Shown here piece after piece: positions 16,725 to 25,030 of a stretch of 46,911 bases of DNA. The first letter of the stretch is position 1. Each line of letters begins with the position of its first letter. The position numbers and the translations under genes are program-made. Origin of the DNA: Chthoniobacterales bacterium (GTDB taxonomy: Bacteria > Verrucomicrobiota > Verrucomicrobiia > Chthoniobacterales > JACTMZ01); contig JAGYIO010000010.1 in assembly GCA_018402585.1 (NCBI GenBank), positions 1 to 46,911 of the forward strand. The letters are read 5' to 3'. The notes under the pieces are model-generated. The model ran no database searches. It saw nothing but the letters and a program-made list of their open reading frames with translations, and was not told the origin of the DNA.

Positions 16725-19700
16725 AAATCCTGTGCCGCGTCGAGGAGCGTTCGTGTATAGAAGACCAAACGCACCGGACCGAGCAAGCCGGCCGGCAAGG
16801 GCTCTTTGGTGGTGGCCAGATGTGGCCAGCGCCAGGCGGCAAAGGCGACCCGCCGCGGTGACGGACGAGCCCCCCCGGAGGCCACCCATTCCGGCAGGGC
16901 GGCCAAACCCTCGCCTTTGGCCGTGGAACGCGTGTCGGTCGTCCACTCACTGTCATCCGGATGCTCGCGATCGCCGACCAGGCGGTTGACCCAGAGGTTG
17001 GCCACTTGCACTTCCAGCTCATTGCGTCCGGCGCGGAGCGCGTCAGTCACCTCCACATGGAAAGGCCGCTTCCACGCCGGGCCGAGATCGCGCCCGTTGA
17101 GCCGCACCGAGGCGATCACCTGCACGTCGCCGAGGTCGAGGGATGCCGACCAATCCCGGCCTTCCGGCAAAGCCGGCACGTCGAACGAAGTCCGGTAGAC
17201 GGCGGTGCCGGAGAAAAACCGGACACCCGGATTTTCATGCGTGGTCAGGCACACCAGTTTGTCCAAGGTGATTTCCTCCGGCGCTCCCCGCTGCGGCGGA
17301 AAACTCACCGTCCACGGGCCGCTGATTTCGAGCGCTTGCGGCACCTCCGCCACCTCGATCTCCTGCTCTGCCCCGTCGCTCCACGCGAGGGAAAACCGCC
17401 CGGATTGTGCTGACTCAAGGACCGTGCTACCCCCGACTCGCCGGATACTCGCGCCGTCCTGCTCCGCTTCGAAAGCGGCGACCGAGCGGCCCGCGACAGG
17501 ACGACGGAAAACGACGAAAACGGAACCCGCCGGATCCAGATCCAGCGTGACGGCGGTGCGGCCGTCCGCGGTCTCGCGAAACACCGCTGCGTCCTCGATC
17601 CGTCCGGAATCCGCATGCCACAACTCCGGTTGGCGTCCGGCGACGCGAAACACCGCCTCGATCGTCTTCGGTTGGTTGTGCTGGTTGCTGACAAAATACA
17701 GGTCTAGGTCCCCGTCGCGGCGATGGATGTATTCAATGCCCGAGCCGCCATATTGCGTAGGGCCGGAGAGGTCTTGACCCGGGGCCTCGAAGCGGAAGTC
17801 GGGCAAAAGTTGCAGTCGTTCCGCGACTTGATCGAGATCCTCGCCCCAGAACACGCGGCCCTGACCGTAGGCATGCGAGGTGACAGATTGGCCGTCGGCA
17901 TCCCCCCAGACCTCGTCGGCCAAACGCGCGAACTCGGCCCGCGCCGCTTCCCCGCCCGAAAGTCCCGGTGGTGGTCCCGGCTTCGGCCCGGCCACCTGCG
18001 CCCCCCGGCTCACGAGATCCGCGATTTTGCGCATGGCGGGCAGCCGCCAGCGTGAATCCGGCGGCAAAACCAGCACGCGGTAACTCATCCCGGAGGGCAG
18101 GACGAGGCGTCCATCGCGCACCTCCAAATCCATGAGCGCCCCGGGATCTCCGAAATCGAAGTCATAGCCGTCCGGCGGGTGCGGGACCAGGTCCGCCCGG
18201 ATCTTGGCCTGCCGGGGCGCGTCCTCGCCGGTGAAATAGAGGAAATCGGCGACGAATTCCCCCTGCCGCAGCAGGTGCTGGCAGCGGCTCACATACTCGA
18301 AGTAACCGGAGGCGAAGGGCCACCAGGTATTGCGGCGGTCGATCCTCGAGCCGTAGGAACCCAGCCCGAGCCCGGGTGGCGCGTCATAGGGATCATGGGC
18401 GAAAGTGTGGAAGCTGAAACGGTTGACCCCTTGGCAGAAAAAGTAGTCGCTCTGCGCTTTCATGCTGGCCGGATGTTCCTCAAAGATGCGCTCGGGGTCG
18501 CCGGTGAAGGCCTCCGCATCCACGATCTCGCGCCCGCGCGTGTGGGCCGCGGAGGACGCCAGTTTGCCGGTCGCGGTGTGGTAGGGCCGCTCGCGGAAGG
18601 CCCACCATTCGCACATCGGGACGTCGGGGATGGCCGCCATCGAAAAATCATCACTGTTGCCGAAATGCCCGTAGGGCTGGAACTTGAATTCCATGTTGTG
18701 TTCCCGGCACAGCTCGGCAAAGCGCCCGTAGTAATTCCGCGCCACGGCATCACTCAGCGTTTTGCGGAAGTCCCACAAAAAGCCCTCGGTTTCCTCGACA
18801 CTGCCGATCACCTGCCCGGTCAAAGCCGGGAGGAACGGATGCATGTCATAGCCATGATCCTCGAAAAAGACCTCCGGCAGATTCGCGCTCCAGTTCTGAT
18901 GGCCGACCTCGAAGCTGTCGATGTGGACGCGGCGGAACACACGTCCGGTCCGTTCACCCGCCATTTCGACCATCTTGGCGATCGAGTTGTCCCAATGAAA
19001 GTCGACGGCGGAGGCTGCGTGCTTGTCGATCTCCAGTCCCGTCCCCTCCACCGGGGCCGGATGGTTCTGCCGACCGGTCGGCTGGTAGCCGATGCGAACA
19101 ATTGTCCATTCGCCGGGCGGCACTTCCCAGCGCAAGCGTCCGTCCGCCTCAAGCCGCTCGGTCAAATCGATGACGCCGTCCTCCGGAAAAACGACGCCCT
19201 CCGGTGGCTCGCGTCCATCCGGTTGCCAGTCCGACTTGAATTTGGCAAAGCCCGCCTTCTCGCGCCACCTTTCCAAGTGCCACGGTTTTTCGCGACCTCC
19301 GCCGACTCGCGAGGGAAAGGCCACCACTTTGAGATCGTGGTAGTGGCCCCGCACCTGCTCGCGGGGCACGTAGTAGCGCTTGTTGATCTCCGGATCGCGC
19401 TTCATGTCGCGTTCGATGCCCAGAGCGGGCTCGGGTGTTTCGAGAACCTGATCAAAGGACGCGGGACCCGTGACCTGCCGCTCCGTCCAGACGACCTCCT
19501 GCATGGCGCGCTCAGGGGTGACCCACGGACCTCCCGACGAAGACCATCCCGCGCAATTGTGCGCCGCCATTTCCAAGCCGAGCCGCTCGGCCTCGTCAAT
19601 GGTGTGTCCGAATAACTCCCACCACTCGGGGCTCATGTAAACGACCGGACCGGGCGGAATACCCTCGGAGGTGTTCCACATCGTGAAACCTCCCAAGCCG

Positions 19701-19918
19701 GCGTCCTTCATCGCTTCCAAATCCCGGGTGATCCCCTCCCGCGTGACATGCCCGTTCATCCAATGCCACAACGTGTGGGGCTTCGACGCGTGGGGCGGGT
19801 TGGGGAATGCCTCGTCCAGCGTCGATGCCGGCGGGCGGGACGTGCCCCCCAGGACAACGGCCAGCCCCATGCCCAGGGCCATCAAGGTTCCGGCCAGAAT
19901 AGTGATTCGCGGCTTCAT
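16721..19918 (-). CDS. Glycoside hydrolase family 106-like (alpha-L-rhamnosidase type)
   Basis: This is predicted to hydrolyse terminal alpha-L-rhamnosyl or related residues. The 1065-aa product begins with a signal peptide (LMALGMGLAVVLGG). It then has WHWMNGHVTREGITRDLEAM at residues ~51-70, the entry to the GH106 catalytic barrel, with AHNCAGWSSSGGPWV and RVHIDSFEVGHQNWS further on. The C-terminal ~150 residues resemble the sugar-binding sandwich of GH2-type enzymes (LNGRDLGPAWKRPFHVEV). The length is typical of the family. The ATG at 19918 lies 3 bp after the GH31 stop, so the genes are co-transcribed, and its stop overlaps the next sulfatase. The exact sugar is inferred from the family. 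Confidence 0.85.
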   Translation of the reverse strand: MKPRITILAGTLMALGMGLAVVLGGTSRPPASTLDEAFPNPPHASKPHTLWHWMNGHVTREGITRDLEAMKDAGLGGFTMWNTSEGIPPGPVVYMSPEWWELFGHTIDEAERLGLEMAAHNCAGWSSSGGPWVTPERAMQEVVWTERQVTGPASFDQVLETPEPALGIERDMKRDPEINKRYYVPREQVRGHYHDLKVVAFPSRVGGGREKPWHLERWREKAGFAKFKSDWQPDGREPPEGVVFPEDGVIDLTERLEADGRLRWEVPPGEWTIVRIGYQPTGRQNHPAPVEGTGLEIDKHAASAVDFHWDNSIAKMVEMAGERTGRVFRRVHIDSFEVGHQNWSANLPEVFFEDHGYDMHPFLPALTGQVIGSVEETEGFLWDFRKTLSDAVARNYYGRFAELCREHNMEFKFQPYGHFGNSDDFSMAAIPDVPMCEWWAFRERPYHTATGKLASSAAHTRGREIVDAEAFTGDPERIFEEHPASMKAQSDYFFCQGVNRFSFHTFAHDPYDAPPGLGLGSYGSRIDRRNTWWPFASGYFEYVSRCQHLLRQGEFVADFLYFTGEDAPRQAKIRADLVPHPPDGYDFDFGDPGALMDLEVRDGRLVLPSGMSYRVLVLPPDSRWRLPAMRKIADLVSRGAQVAGPKPGPPPGLSGGEAARAEFARLADEVWGDADGQSVTSHAYGQGRVFWGEDLDQVAERLQLLPDFRFEAPGQDLSGPTQYGGSGIEYIHRRDGDLDLYFVSNQHNQPKTIEAVFRVAGRQPELWHADSGRIEDAAVFRETADGRTAVTLDLDPAGSVFVVFRRPVAGRSVAAFEAEQDGASIRRVGGSTVLESAQSGRFSLAWSDGAEQEIEVAEVPQALEISGPWTVSFPPQRGAPEEITLDKLVCLTTHENPGVRFFSGTAVYRTSFDVPALPEGRDWSASLDLGDVQVIASVRLNGRDLGPAWKRPFHVEVTDALRAGRNELEVQVANLWVNRLVGDREHPDDSEWTTDTRSTAKGEGLAALPEWVASGGARPSPRRVAFAAWRWPHLATTKEPLPAGLLGPVRLVFYTRTLLDAAQDL

Positions 19919-19921
19919 GCA

Positions 19922-22270
19922 TCAATCGGGGCGCGCCACGCCGTCATCATCATCCGCCTTGAGCACCACCGGAGGCGGCATGGGAATCGAACGGACGGCA
20001 TAATCAAGGCCGGGCTCGAGGACAAATTCGAGAGCGCCGCGGCGCCGCCCGGCACGCACGGTGGCACCGGTGCCGACCTCCGTGACTTGGACGAGATCAT
20101 CTTCCCACGATGGCACATCGATGCTGATGACGGATTTTTTTCCGGACCGGTCGGTGAACGTCATGGCCGCCTCGGCGCGGACGGGATAGATCCTGGCCAG
20201 CAAGCGGCCCCATTCCTGCTCGACGACGATGCCGGGCCCCCCGACGAAGAGCGGGGTGCGCCCGACCGGCAGTGGATAATTTTTCAGCGTCTGGGGTCCC
20301 TCGTGGGCCTCACCGGAATCGTATTCGATCCATCGTCCCTCCGGCAGGTAGACATCCCGCGACGACGCGGTGTGGTAATCATCGCCGTAGAGGGGCGTGG
20401 CCAGCAGCGACTCTCCGAGCAGCCACTGATAGGAGCGGCGCTTGACGTTCGCCAACTCGTAAACGTCCGGGTCCTGCGGATAAGCCAGCGGCAAAGGGGT
20501 GAAGGTGTAAGGGAATCCGGTTTCGGCGGCTTGCACGGCGTAGCTGTAAATATAGGGGTGCAGGCGGTCGTGCAGGAGACCCGCCTCGCGGGTCACGTCG
20601 ATGACATCTTTTCGACCGAGGCTCCAGGGCCCGTAGCCGAACGCCATGGCCGGATGCACCGAGGCATATTGCGCGTAGCGCATGAGATACTGCGCCACTT
20701 TCTCGTCGCCGTCGGTCTCCCGGTTTTTCCACACACTCGTGCCGCCCACGATGTCGGGATACACGTAAGGGAATCCCGCGTAGGCCAGAGCCAACCCATT
20801 GATCGGCCCCCGGTCCTGCGTCTCGTAGAAATTGAAGTCATTGAAGCGGTGCAGGTCGGTGGACGACCCGAAATACATGTTCCGCCCCATGATGTGGACC
20901 CCTTCCGCCATGAGCGCGCGGTTGACCGGATCGACTTTGTCGTCGCGTTCCAGCTTGGGCAGCAGGAACATGAGATCTTCTTTGAAGCCGTCCACCCCGT
21001 AGTCGAGCCATATCCGGCATTTTTCGACATACCATTCGACTGCCTCCGGATTTTCAAAGTCCAGCAAGTGCGTCGGGTGTCCGCGGTCGGCAAAGTTCTG
21101 CGGCTGCCCGTCCGCATCGGTGATCAGAAACCCTCGCTCGGTCGCCTCGACCCCGAACGGATTGCCCTTCTTGAAGGCGATCCGCAGGCCGAGCAGGATG
21201 GTCAGGCCGCGGTCTTTCATCCGGCGCAGGAATTCACGGGGCTCAGGATATTTCTGCTCGTCCCACATGCCGAAGCTTGTCGTGCCCCACAACTCTTTGC
21301 TCCCGGCAGGCCAGAATCCCGATCCGATGACCATCCAACTCAGCGGGTAACCGAGTTCGAGATATGCATTGATGTTCGCTTCCACTGTTTTGGCATTGGT
21401 CGTCCATCCCAGCGCCCCGAAGGCCTCCCATCCCACGCCGAAAAGTTCATACTTTGGCGGCAGGAACGGGAAACCTTCCGCCTCGCGCACCTCGCGCAAC
21501 TGCCGGTAAATCTCCCGCGGTTCGCCGAAAAAATAATAAAACGCCGGCATCTCCCGCACCGCGGGAGCACCGTGCGCGTTCTCCGATGCCGTCAGCCGCA
21601 CGACCTTCTTGCTCGCCTCCACATTGACGGCGGCCAAGCCTTGCCGCGGAAAAATCACGAAGTTGCTGATCAGGCGTCCCTCGGGGTGGTCGACCCAAGG
21701 CGCGGTGCGCGCCCCCATATAGTCGCTGGCAAACCCCGTCAGCTCGTCGCTCTCCCGGCCGATGCCGCCGTGGTCGGCCAACCCGAAGGCGGGCTGCACC
21801 GGCGCCGTGCGTGCCACGATGCCGTAGACACCATCCGCCTCGGGGCGCACAGCCATCCGGAGGCGGTGCGGAAGGAAGTCAAGGCGCACGGAGGCCCGGT
21901 CACCGCGGGAATTCACCACGCTGAAGAGCGCACCCTGCCCGCTCTGCGCCTCCAGCTTGGTTTCCACCACGGGAAAAACGCGCCCTTCGGTCATGTCGGC
22001 AAGGTCGGGAGCCGGCTGCGTCAGATCGACGTCCGCCGTGGAGCCGAAAAGCAGTCCTGCTTCGGGATGCGCCGCGGCCAGCACCGCACCCGTTCCGTCG
22101 CGCAGCTCGTAGCGGAAGCCTGTGCCTTCGATCACCACCTGATAGGCGCGGGTCTTGAACGTGAAAGTGTCCCCGTTTTGCGTGAACGTGAGCGCGGGCG
22201 ACGCGAGCGCGGCGGCGGGAACGAGGAGCCACATCGTGGCAGGCAGAAGGGAAAGGAGTATCTTGCTCAT
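19922..22270 (-). CDS. Secreted glycoside hydrolase family 31
   Basis: This is predicted to remove terminal alpha-linked sugars (glucose, xylose, galactose or a modified sugar). The 782-aa product has a signal peptide (LLSLLPATMWLLVPAAALAS), an N-terminal beta-sandwich, and a catalytic barrel from about residue 275 to 650. GVDGFKEDLM is at residues 425-434; its Asp432 fits the position of the GH31 nucleophile found in K-x-D contexts. YVYPDIVGGT follows further on. The initiation codon was set at 22270, where the signal peptide begins, because the longer frame adds 49 arginine-rich residues overlapping the preceding gene. It is the second gene of block C, 26 bp after the pseudopilin. I cannot name the subfamily substrate; the FKED form suggests a non-glucosidase member. 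Confidence 0.87.
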   Translation of the reverse strand: MSKILLSLLPATMWLLVPAAALASPALTFTQNGDTFTFKTRAYQVVIEGTGFRYELRDGTGAVLAAAHPEAGLLFGSTADVDLTQPAPDLADMTEGRVFPVVETKLEAQSGQGALFSVVNSRGDRASVRLDFLPHRLRMAVRPEADGVYGIVARTAPVQPAFGLADHGGIGRESDELTGFASDYMGARTAPWVDHPEGRLISNFVIFPRQGLAAVNVEASKKVVRLTASENAHGAPAVREMPAFYYFFGEPREIYRQLREVREAEGFPFLPPKYELFGVGWEAFGALGWTTNAKTVEANINAYLELGYPLSWMVIGSGFWPAGSKELWGTTSFGMWDEQKYPEPREFLRRMKDRGLTILLGLRIAFKKGNPFGVEATERGFLITDADGQPQNFADRGHPTHLLDFENPEAVEWYVEKCRIWLDYGVDGFKEDLMFLLPKLERDDKVDPVNRALMAEGVHIMGRNMYFGSSTDLHRFNDFNFYETQDRGPINGLALAYAGFPYVYPDIVGGTSVWKNRETDGDEKVAQYLMRYAQYASVHPAMAFGYGPWSLGRKDVIDVTREAGLLHDRLHPYIYSYAVQAAETGFPYTFTPLPLAYPQDPDVYELANVKRRSYQWLLGESLLATPLYGDDYHTASSRDVYLPEGRWIEYDSGEAHEGPQTLKNYPLPVGRTPLFVGGPGIVVEQEWGRLLARIYPVRAEAAMTFTDRSGKKSVISIDVPSWEDDLVQVTEVGTGATVRAGRRRGALEFVLEPGLDYAVRSIPMPPPVVLKADDDDGVARPD

Positions 22271-22296
22271 GAGGGTTTTCTCCGCGGTCTCGCCGG

Positions 22297-23061
22297 TCAC
22301 GGAGCCGGCAACTTGGGACCGCCCCAAAAGGCATGGTCCTTGCCGGCATCGTCCTTGCCGTCCGGAACATCTTCGCGGCGCAGTGACTCGAGATGCCCGT
22401 CGACAAACAAAAACCAACCCCGTCCATCGTTGCGAAAATTCAGCTGGGCGTCGCGATCGGCAAATCTGACCCGCACGGAACTGACGGACTCGGCGAGGAA
22501 GAACGCCTTGGCGGGAAAAGGAATGGAAGCCAATCGTGCGCGCGCATTATCCCGGGATTTGACGTAAGACCCGACCGAATGCACCCGCACCTCCGCGTTG
22601 GCCGCGAAGGACCGGGGCAACTTCCCGTCGGACGCAACCTTCTCGATGGCCGGCGTGTGAAAAACCGTTCCTTTGAAATGGTCGCCATGCTCCTGCGAAG
22701 TCATCGGCTTGTAGGGCTTGTTGGGGTAAATGATTTGCCAGAGTTCCTTGATCCAAAAAGGCCCACCGGAGGCCATGTCGGAGGGCAGAAACCCGCCGTT
22801 GTCGGCGGCATAGGTATGCATGGCTGCCCCGATTTGCTTCATGTTCGCGGCCGTTTTGGCCGCTTGCCCCCTTTTGATCATCGCCTGCACCGGACCGACC
22901 GCCAGCACGGCCAAGACGGCCAAGATGGCGATGACCACCAGCAACTCGACCAGTGTGAAGGCCGACGACCGGGTCAACGCCAACTTCCCGCGGCGGAAGG
23001 CGCGGGGAGAATCCTCCGATTCACATGCGACCGGAGTGCGCGGGGGGAACAAACACGCCAT
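22297..23061 (-). CDS. Type II-secretion-like pseudopilin with prepilin signal
   Basis: This 254-aa protein has a classic prepilin peptidase site and N-terminal helix, AFTLVELLVVIAILAVLAVL at residues ~34-53, after an unusually long basic leader. The body contains GQAAKTAANMKQIGAAMHTYAADNGG, typical of the minor pseudopilin-like proteins that are abundant in Verrucomicrobiota and Planctomycetota. It also has a C-terminal FVDGHLESL motif of the H-x-DG type. It is the first gene of the glycosidase operon C, with a shared regulatory motif 45 bp upstream, so it is expressed with the enzymes. Its role could be a surface fibre or adhesin for the polysaccharide, or a dedicated secretion component. 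No other pilus or secretion gene is nearby. The start is supported by its spacing from the motif. Confidence 0.85.
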   Translation of the reverse strand: MACLFPPRTPVACESEDSPRAFRRGKLALTRSSAFTLVELLVVIAILAVLAVLAVGPVQAMIKRGQAAKTAANMKQIGAAMHTYAADNGGFLPSDMASGGPFWIKELWQIIYPNKPYKPMTSQEHGDHFKGTVFHTPAIEKVASDGKLPRSFAANAEVRVHSVGSYVKSRDNARARLASIPFPAKAFFLAESVSSVRVRFADRDAQLNFRNDGRGWFLFVDGHLESLRREDVPDGKDDAGKDHAFWGGPKLPAP

Positions 23062-23105
23062 ATATTACTTTTCGGCCAATCTGCAGAACACGGCAAGCTG
23101 CGGGG

Positions 23106-23132
23106 GCGCATCAATTGTGGACATATGCGTCA
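23106..23132 (-). promoter_or_regulatory. 27-bp regulatory motif, site 4 (block C)
   Basis: The site has left arm GCGCATCAAT, core TGTGGACATAT and right arm GCGTCA, the most diverged of the seven but matching at all invariant columns. It is 45 bp from the pseudopilin ATG, with a -10-like TAATAT (minus strand, 23062-23067) 39 bp from its edge. Confidence 0.5.
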
Positions 23133-23231
23133 TCGCCTCAAAGTAGCCACCGCAAGCTTCGGGCGGATCGAATTAAACGGGTTGAAGTCGCTGCCCGGCC
23201 ACCACCCAAGGCCGCCCTCCACAAGCGAAGT

Positions 23232-24872
23232 TTAGCGCCGACGGCGGCGGATGACACGCGCACCCAAGCCAGCCGCGGCCAACACCAACAGGGCGTAGGT
23301 GGAGGGCTCGGGCACCACTTCCAACTCCAGCAGTCCGCTACTTTGGGTGAAGGTCCAGGTGTCGTGGCCGTTGGCCAGACCCCACACGCCGCTGCTGTTG
23401 ACCAAGGAACCGGAATACAGGTCGCCCAGCGTCACGGTGTCGAAGCTGCCCGCGGTGCTGCCGAATTCGAACAAATCGAAGCTGTAGCTGCCGACGCCAA
23501 AGGTGGTGCCCATCGATAGTGTGAGGTTTCCGCCGTAGGTCAGCAGACCAACTACGTTGACCGCGTCGAATGTAGTGCCGCGGGTGGCGGCACTATTGAT
23601 CTCCATCGTGGTGACAGCCGTGCTGCCCAAGGTCAGATCGTTGTTGAAGGTCAGCAAACCAGGGCTGTTGCCCGGTTGGAGGGCGCCGTTGATCGTGGTG
23701 TTGCCGAGAATCGTGCCACTGCCCCGCAAGGTCTGGCTGGCGCCGACGGCGAAGCCGCCCGTGACGGCGGAGACATCCAAGGTCGCGCCGCTGGCGACAT
23801 CGAAAACACTGCTGTTGCCCACGGAACCGCCAGCCCCGATGGTAAGGGAACCTGCGCTCACCACCGTGGCGCCGGAGTAAGTGTTGTTGGCGTTGAGCAA
23901 GAGTTGGCCATTCCCCGTTTTGGTCAGCCCGCGCGCCCCGCCGGTCTCGCCCACCGCACCCAAAGTCAACCGGGTGGTGGCGCCCGCGATATTGTTCACC
24001 ACTTCCAGCGTGGCGTCGTTACTCAGCGTCGTGTTGCCGAAGGTCACGTCCACTGTCCCGCTGGTATTTAGCTCATTCGCCGTCACCGTCAATGTGCTGC
24101 TGCCGAGCTGCAAGGCTCCCATCACATGGGACAGCCCGGCACCTTCCGCTTCCCGAGCCGAGCGCACCATGCTCTCCCCAATCACCGTGGTGGTGGCGTT
24201 GTTGTTGGTGCGCGTGTTGTTGCTGAAAATCTCCAGCGTCCCGCCGTTGAGCGCCAGCGTGGCGCCGCCCAGTGCGTTCTCCACAGTCCTGACCTGCAGC
24301 ACACCCTGTTGCACTTCAAGCGTGCCGAGCATGTTCGCGTTCGCCTGCTGCAGCACCAGGGTCCCCGCCCCCGTCTTGGTGATCTTGCGATCCGCCGCCA
24401 TGGTCAAGGTGTCGACCTTGCCCGCGCGCGTTAGTGAGGAGCCGGCGGCAATGTTCCACTCCGCATCAGTGCCCACCGTGAGCGGGTTGTCCAAGCGGTG
24501 ACCTCCACTAGTCACCGTGATGCCGCCTTTGAGGGTCATCATTGAGGCTGAAGTAGCGCTGAAAGTAAACGAGGGGTAGGTCACGTTGCCGGCAAAGGAT
24601 AGGGAGAGCACGCCCACCGCTCGGTTCCAGGTGGCCGATGTCCGGGGCACACTGGTGCCGGGCGGCACGAGATTGGCGGCATCAAATACAAAATCGTAAT
24701 CCGTGTCATTGGCTGGAGCCGCTCCGCCCAACCAATTATTGGCGCCACTGACATTGGCGCTGTTGGTTTGGTTGCCGATCCACGTGAGAGTGCTCTGGGC
24801 GCTGGCCAGCGGCGTTAAAAGCACGCCAAGGACAGCGCTAGCCAGAAGGAGATTGTTGATCTTTGATGCCAT
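23232..24872 (-). CDS. Secreted beta-strand-repeat protein with PEP-CTERM sorting signal, copy 2
   Basis: This 546-aa exported protein is of unknown function. It has a signal peptide ending LASA|QS near residue 25, autotransporter-associated beta-strand repeats through the body (for example LTKTGNGQLLLNANNTYSG), and a C-terminal PEP-CTERM tail. The tail is VPEPSTYALLVLAAAGLGA followed by an arginine cluster, and it marks the protein for processing by an exosortase at the cell envelope. Its N-terminal mature domain is almost identical to the protein at 2302-4059, but signal peptide and C terminus differ. It is a single-gene unit with its own copy of the shared motif 58 bp upstream. A likely role is an envelope or matrix protein made with the degradation machinery. 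Confidence 0.85.
   Translation of the reverse strand: MASKINNLLLASAVLGVLLTPLASAQSTLTWIGNQTNSANVSGANNWLGGAAPANDTDYDFVFDAANLVPPGTSVPRTSATWNRAVGVLSLSFAGNVTYPSFTFSATSASMMTLKGGITVTSGGHRLDNPLTVGTDAEWNIAAGSSLTRAGKVDTLTMAADRKITKTGAGTLVLQQANANMLGTLEVQQGVLQVRTVENALGGATLALNGGTLEIFSNNTRTNNNATTTVIGESMVRSAREAEGAGLSHVMGALQLGSSTLTVTANELNTSGTVDVTFGNTTLSNDATLEVVNNIAGATTRLTLGAVGETGGARGLTKTGNGQLLLNANNTYSGATVVSAGSLTIGAGGSVGNSSVFDVASGATLDVSAVTGGFAVGASQTLRGSGTILGNTTINGALQPGNSPGLLTFNNDLTLGSTAVTTMEINSAATRGTTFDAVNVVGLLTYGGNLTLSMGTTFGVGSYSFDLFEFGSTAGSFDTVTLGDLYSGSLVNSSGVWGLANGHDTWTFTQSSGLLELEVVPEPSTYALLVLAAAGLGARVIRRRRR
23881..24804. repeat. Long duplicated segment, copy 2 (partner 3047-3970)
   Basis: This is the partner of the segment at 3047-3970, in the same orientation and without indels. 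Positions 24285-24804 appear identical to 3451-3970. The breakpoint is just after the codons for the signal-peptide cleavage site. Confidence 0.9.
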
Positions 24873-24929
24873 AGTTTTGGGGGTTTACAGAACACTAAAC
24901 AACGACCTCCAAACGCACAATGGCGGCTG

Positions 24930-24956
24930 GCGTATTAAATATGGATAATCACGCCA
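24930..24956 (-). promoter_or_regulatory. 27-bp regulatory motif, site 5 (PEP-CTERM gene)
   Basis: The site has left arm GCGTATTAAA, core TATGGATAATC and right arm CGCCA. It is 58 bp from the ATG at 24872, and a -10-like TAGTGT (minus strand, 24892-24897) is 33 bp from its edge. It closely resembles site 1, upstream of the paralogous gene. Confidence 0.62.
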
Positions 24957-25030
24957 CGCCCCGCGGCCGGTTTTTCATCCTCGGGCGCAGGCTGGGCCAG
25001 ATCTGGAACCCAAACTCGATCTGCGCCGCT

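Noticed and set aside
19748..22567. Very long open frame (939 codons) on the plus strand
   Set aside because: It is antisense to the GH31 gene, has low-complexity composition and no domain; it arises from the high-GC codon pattern of the opposite strand.
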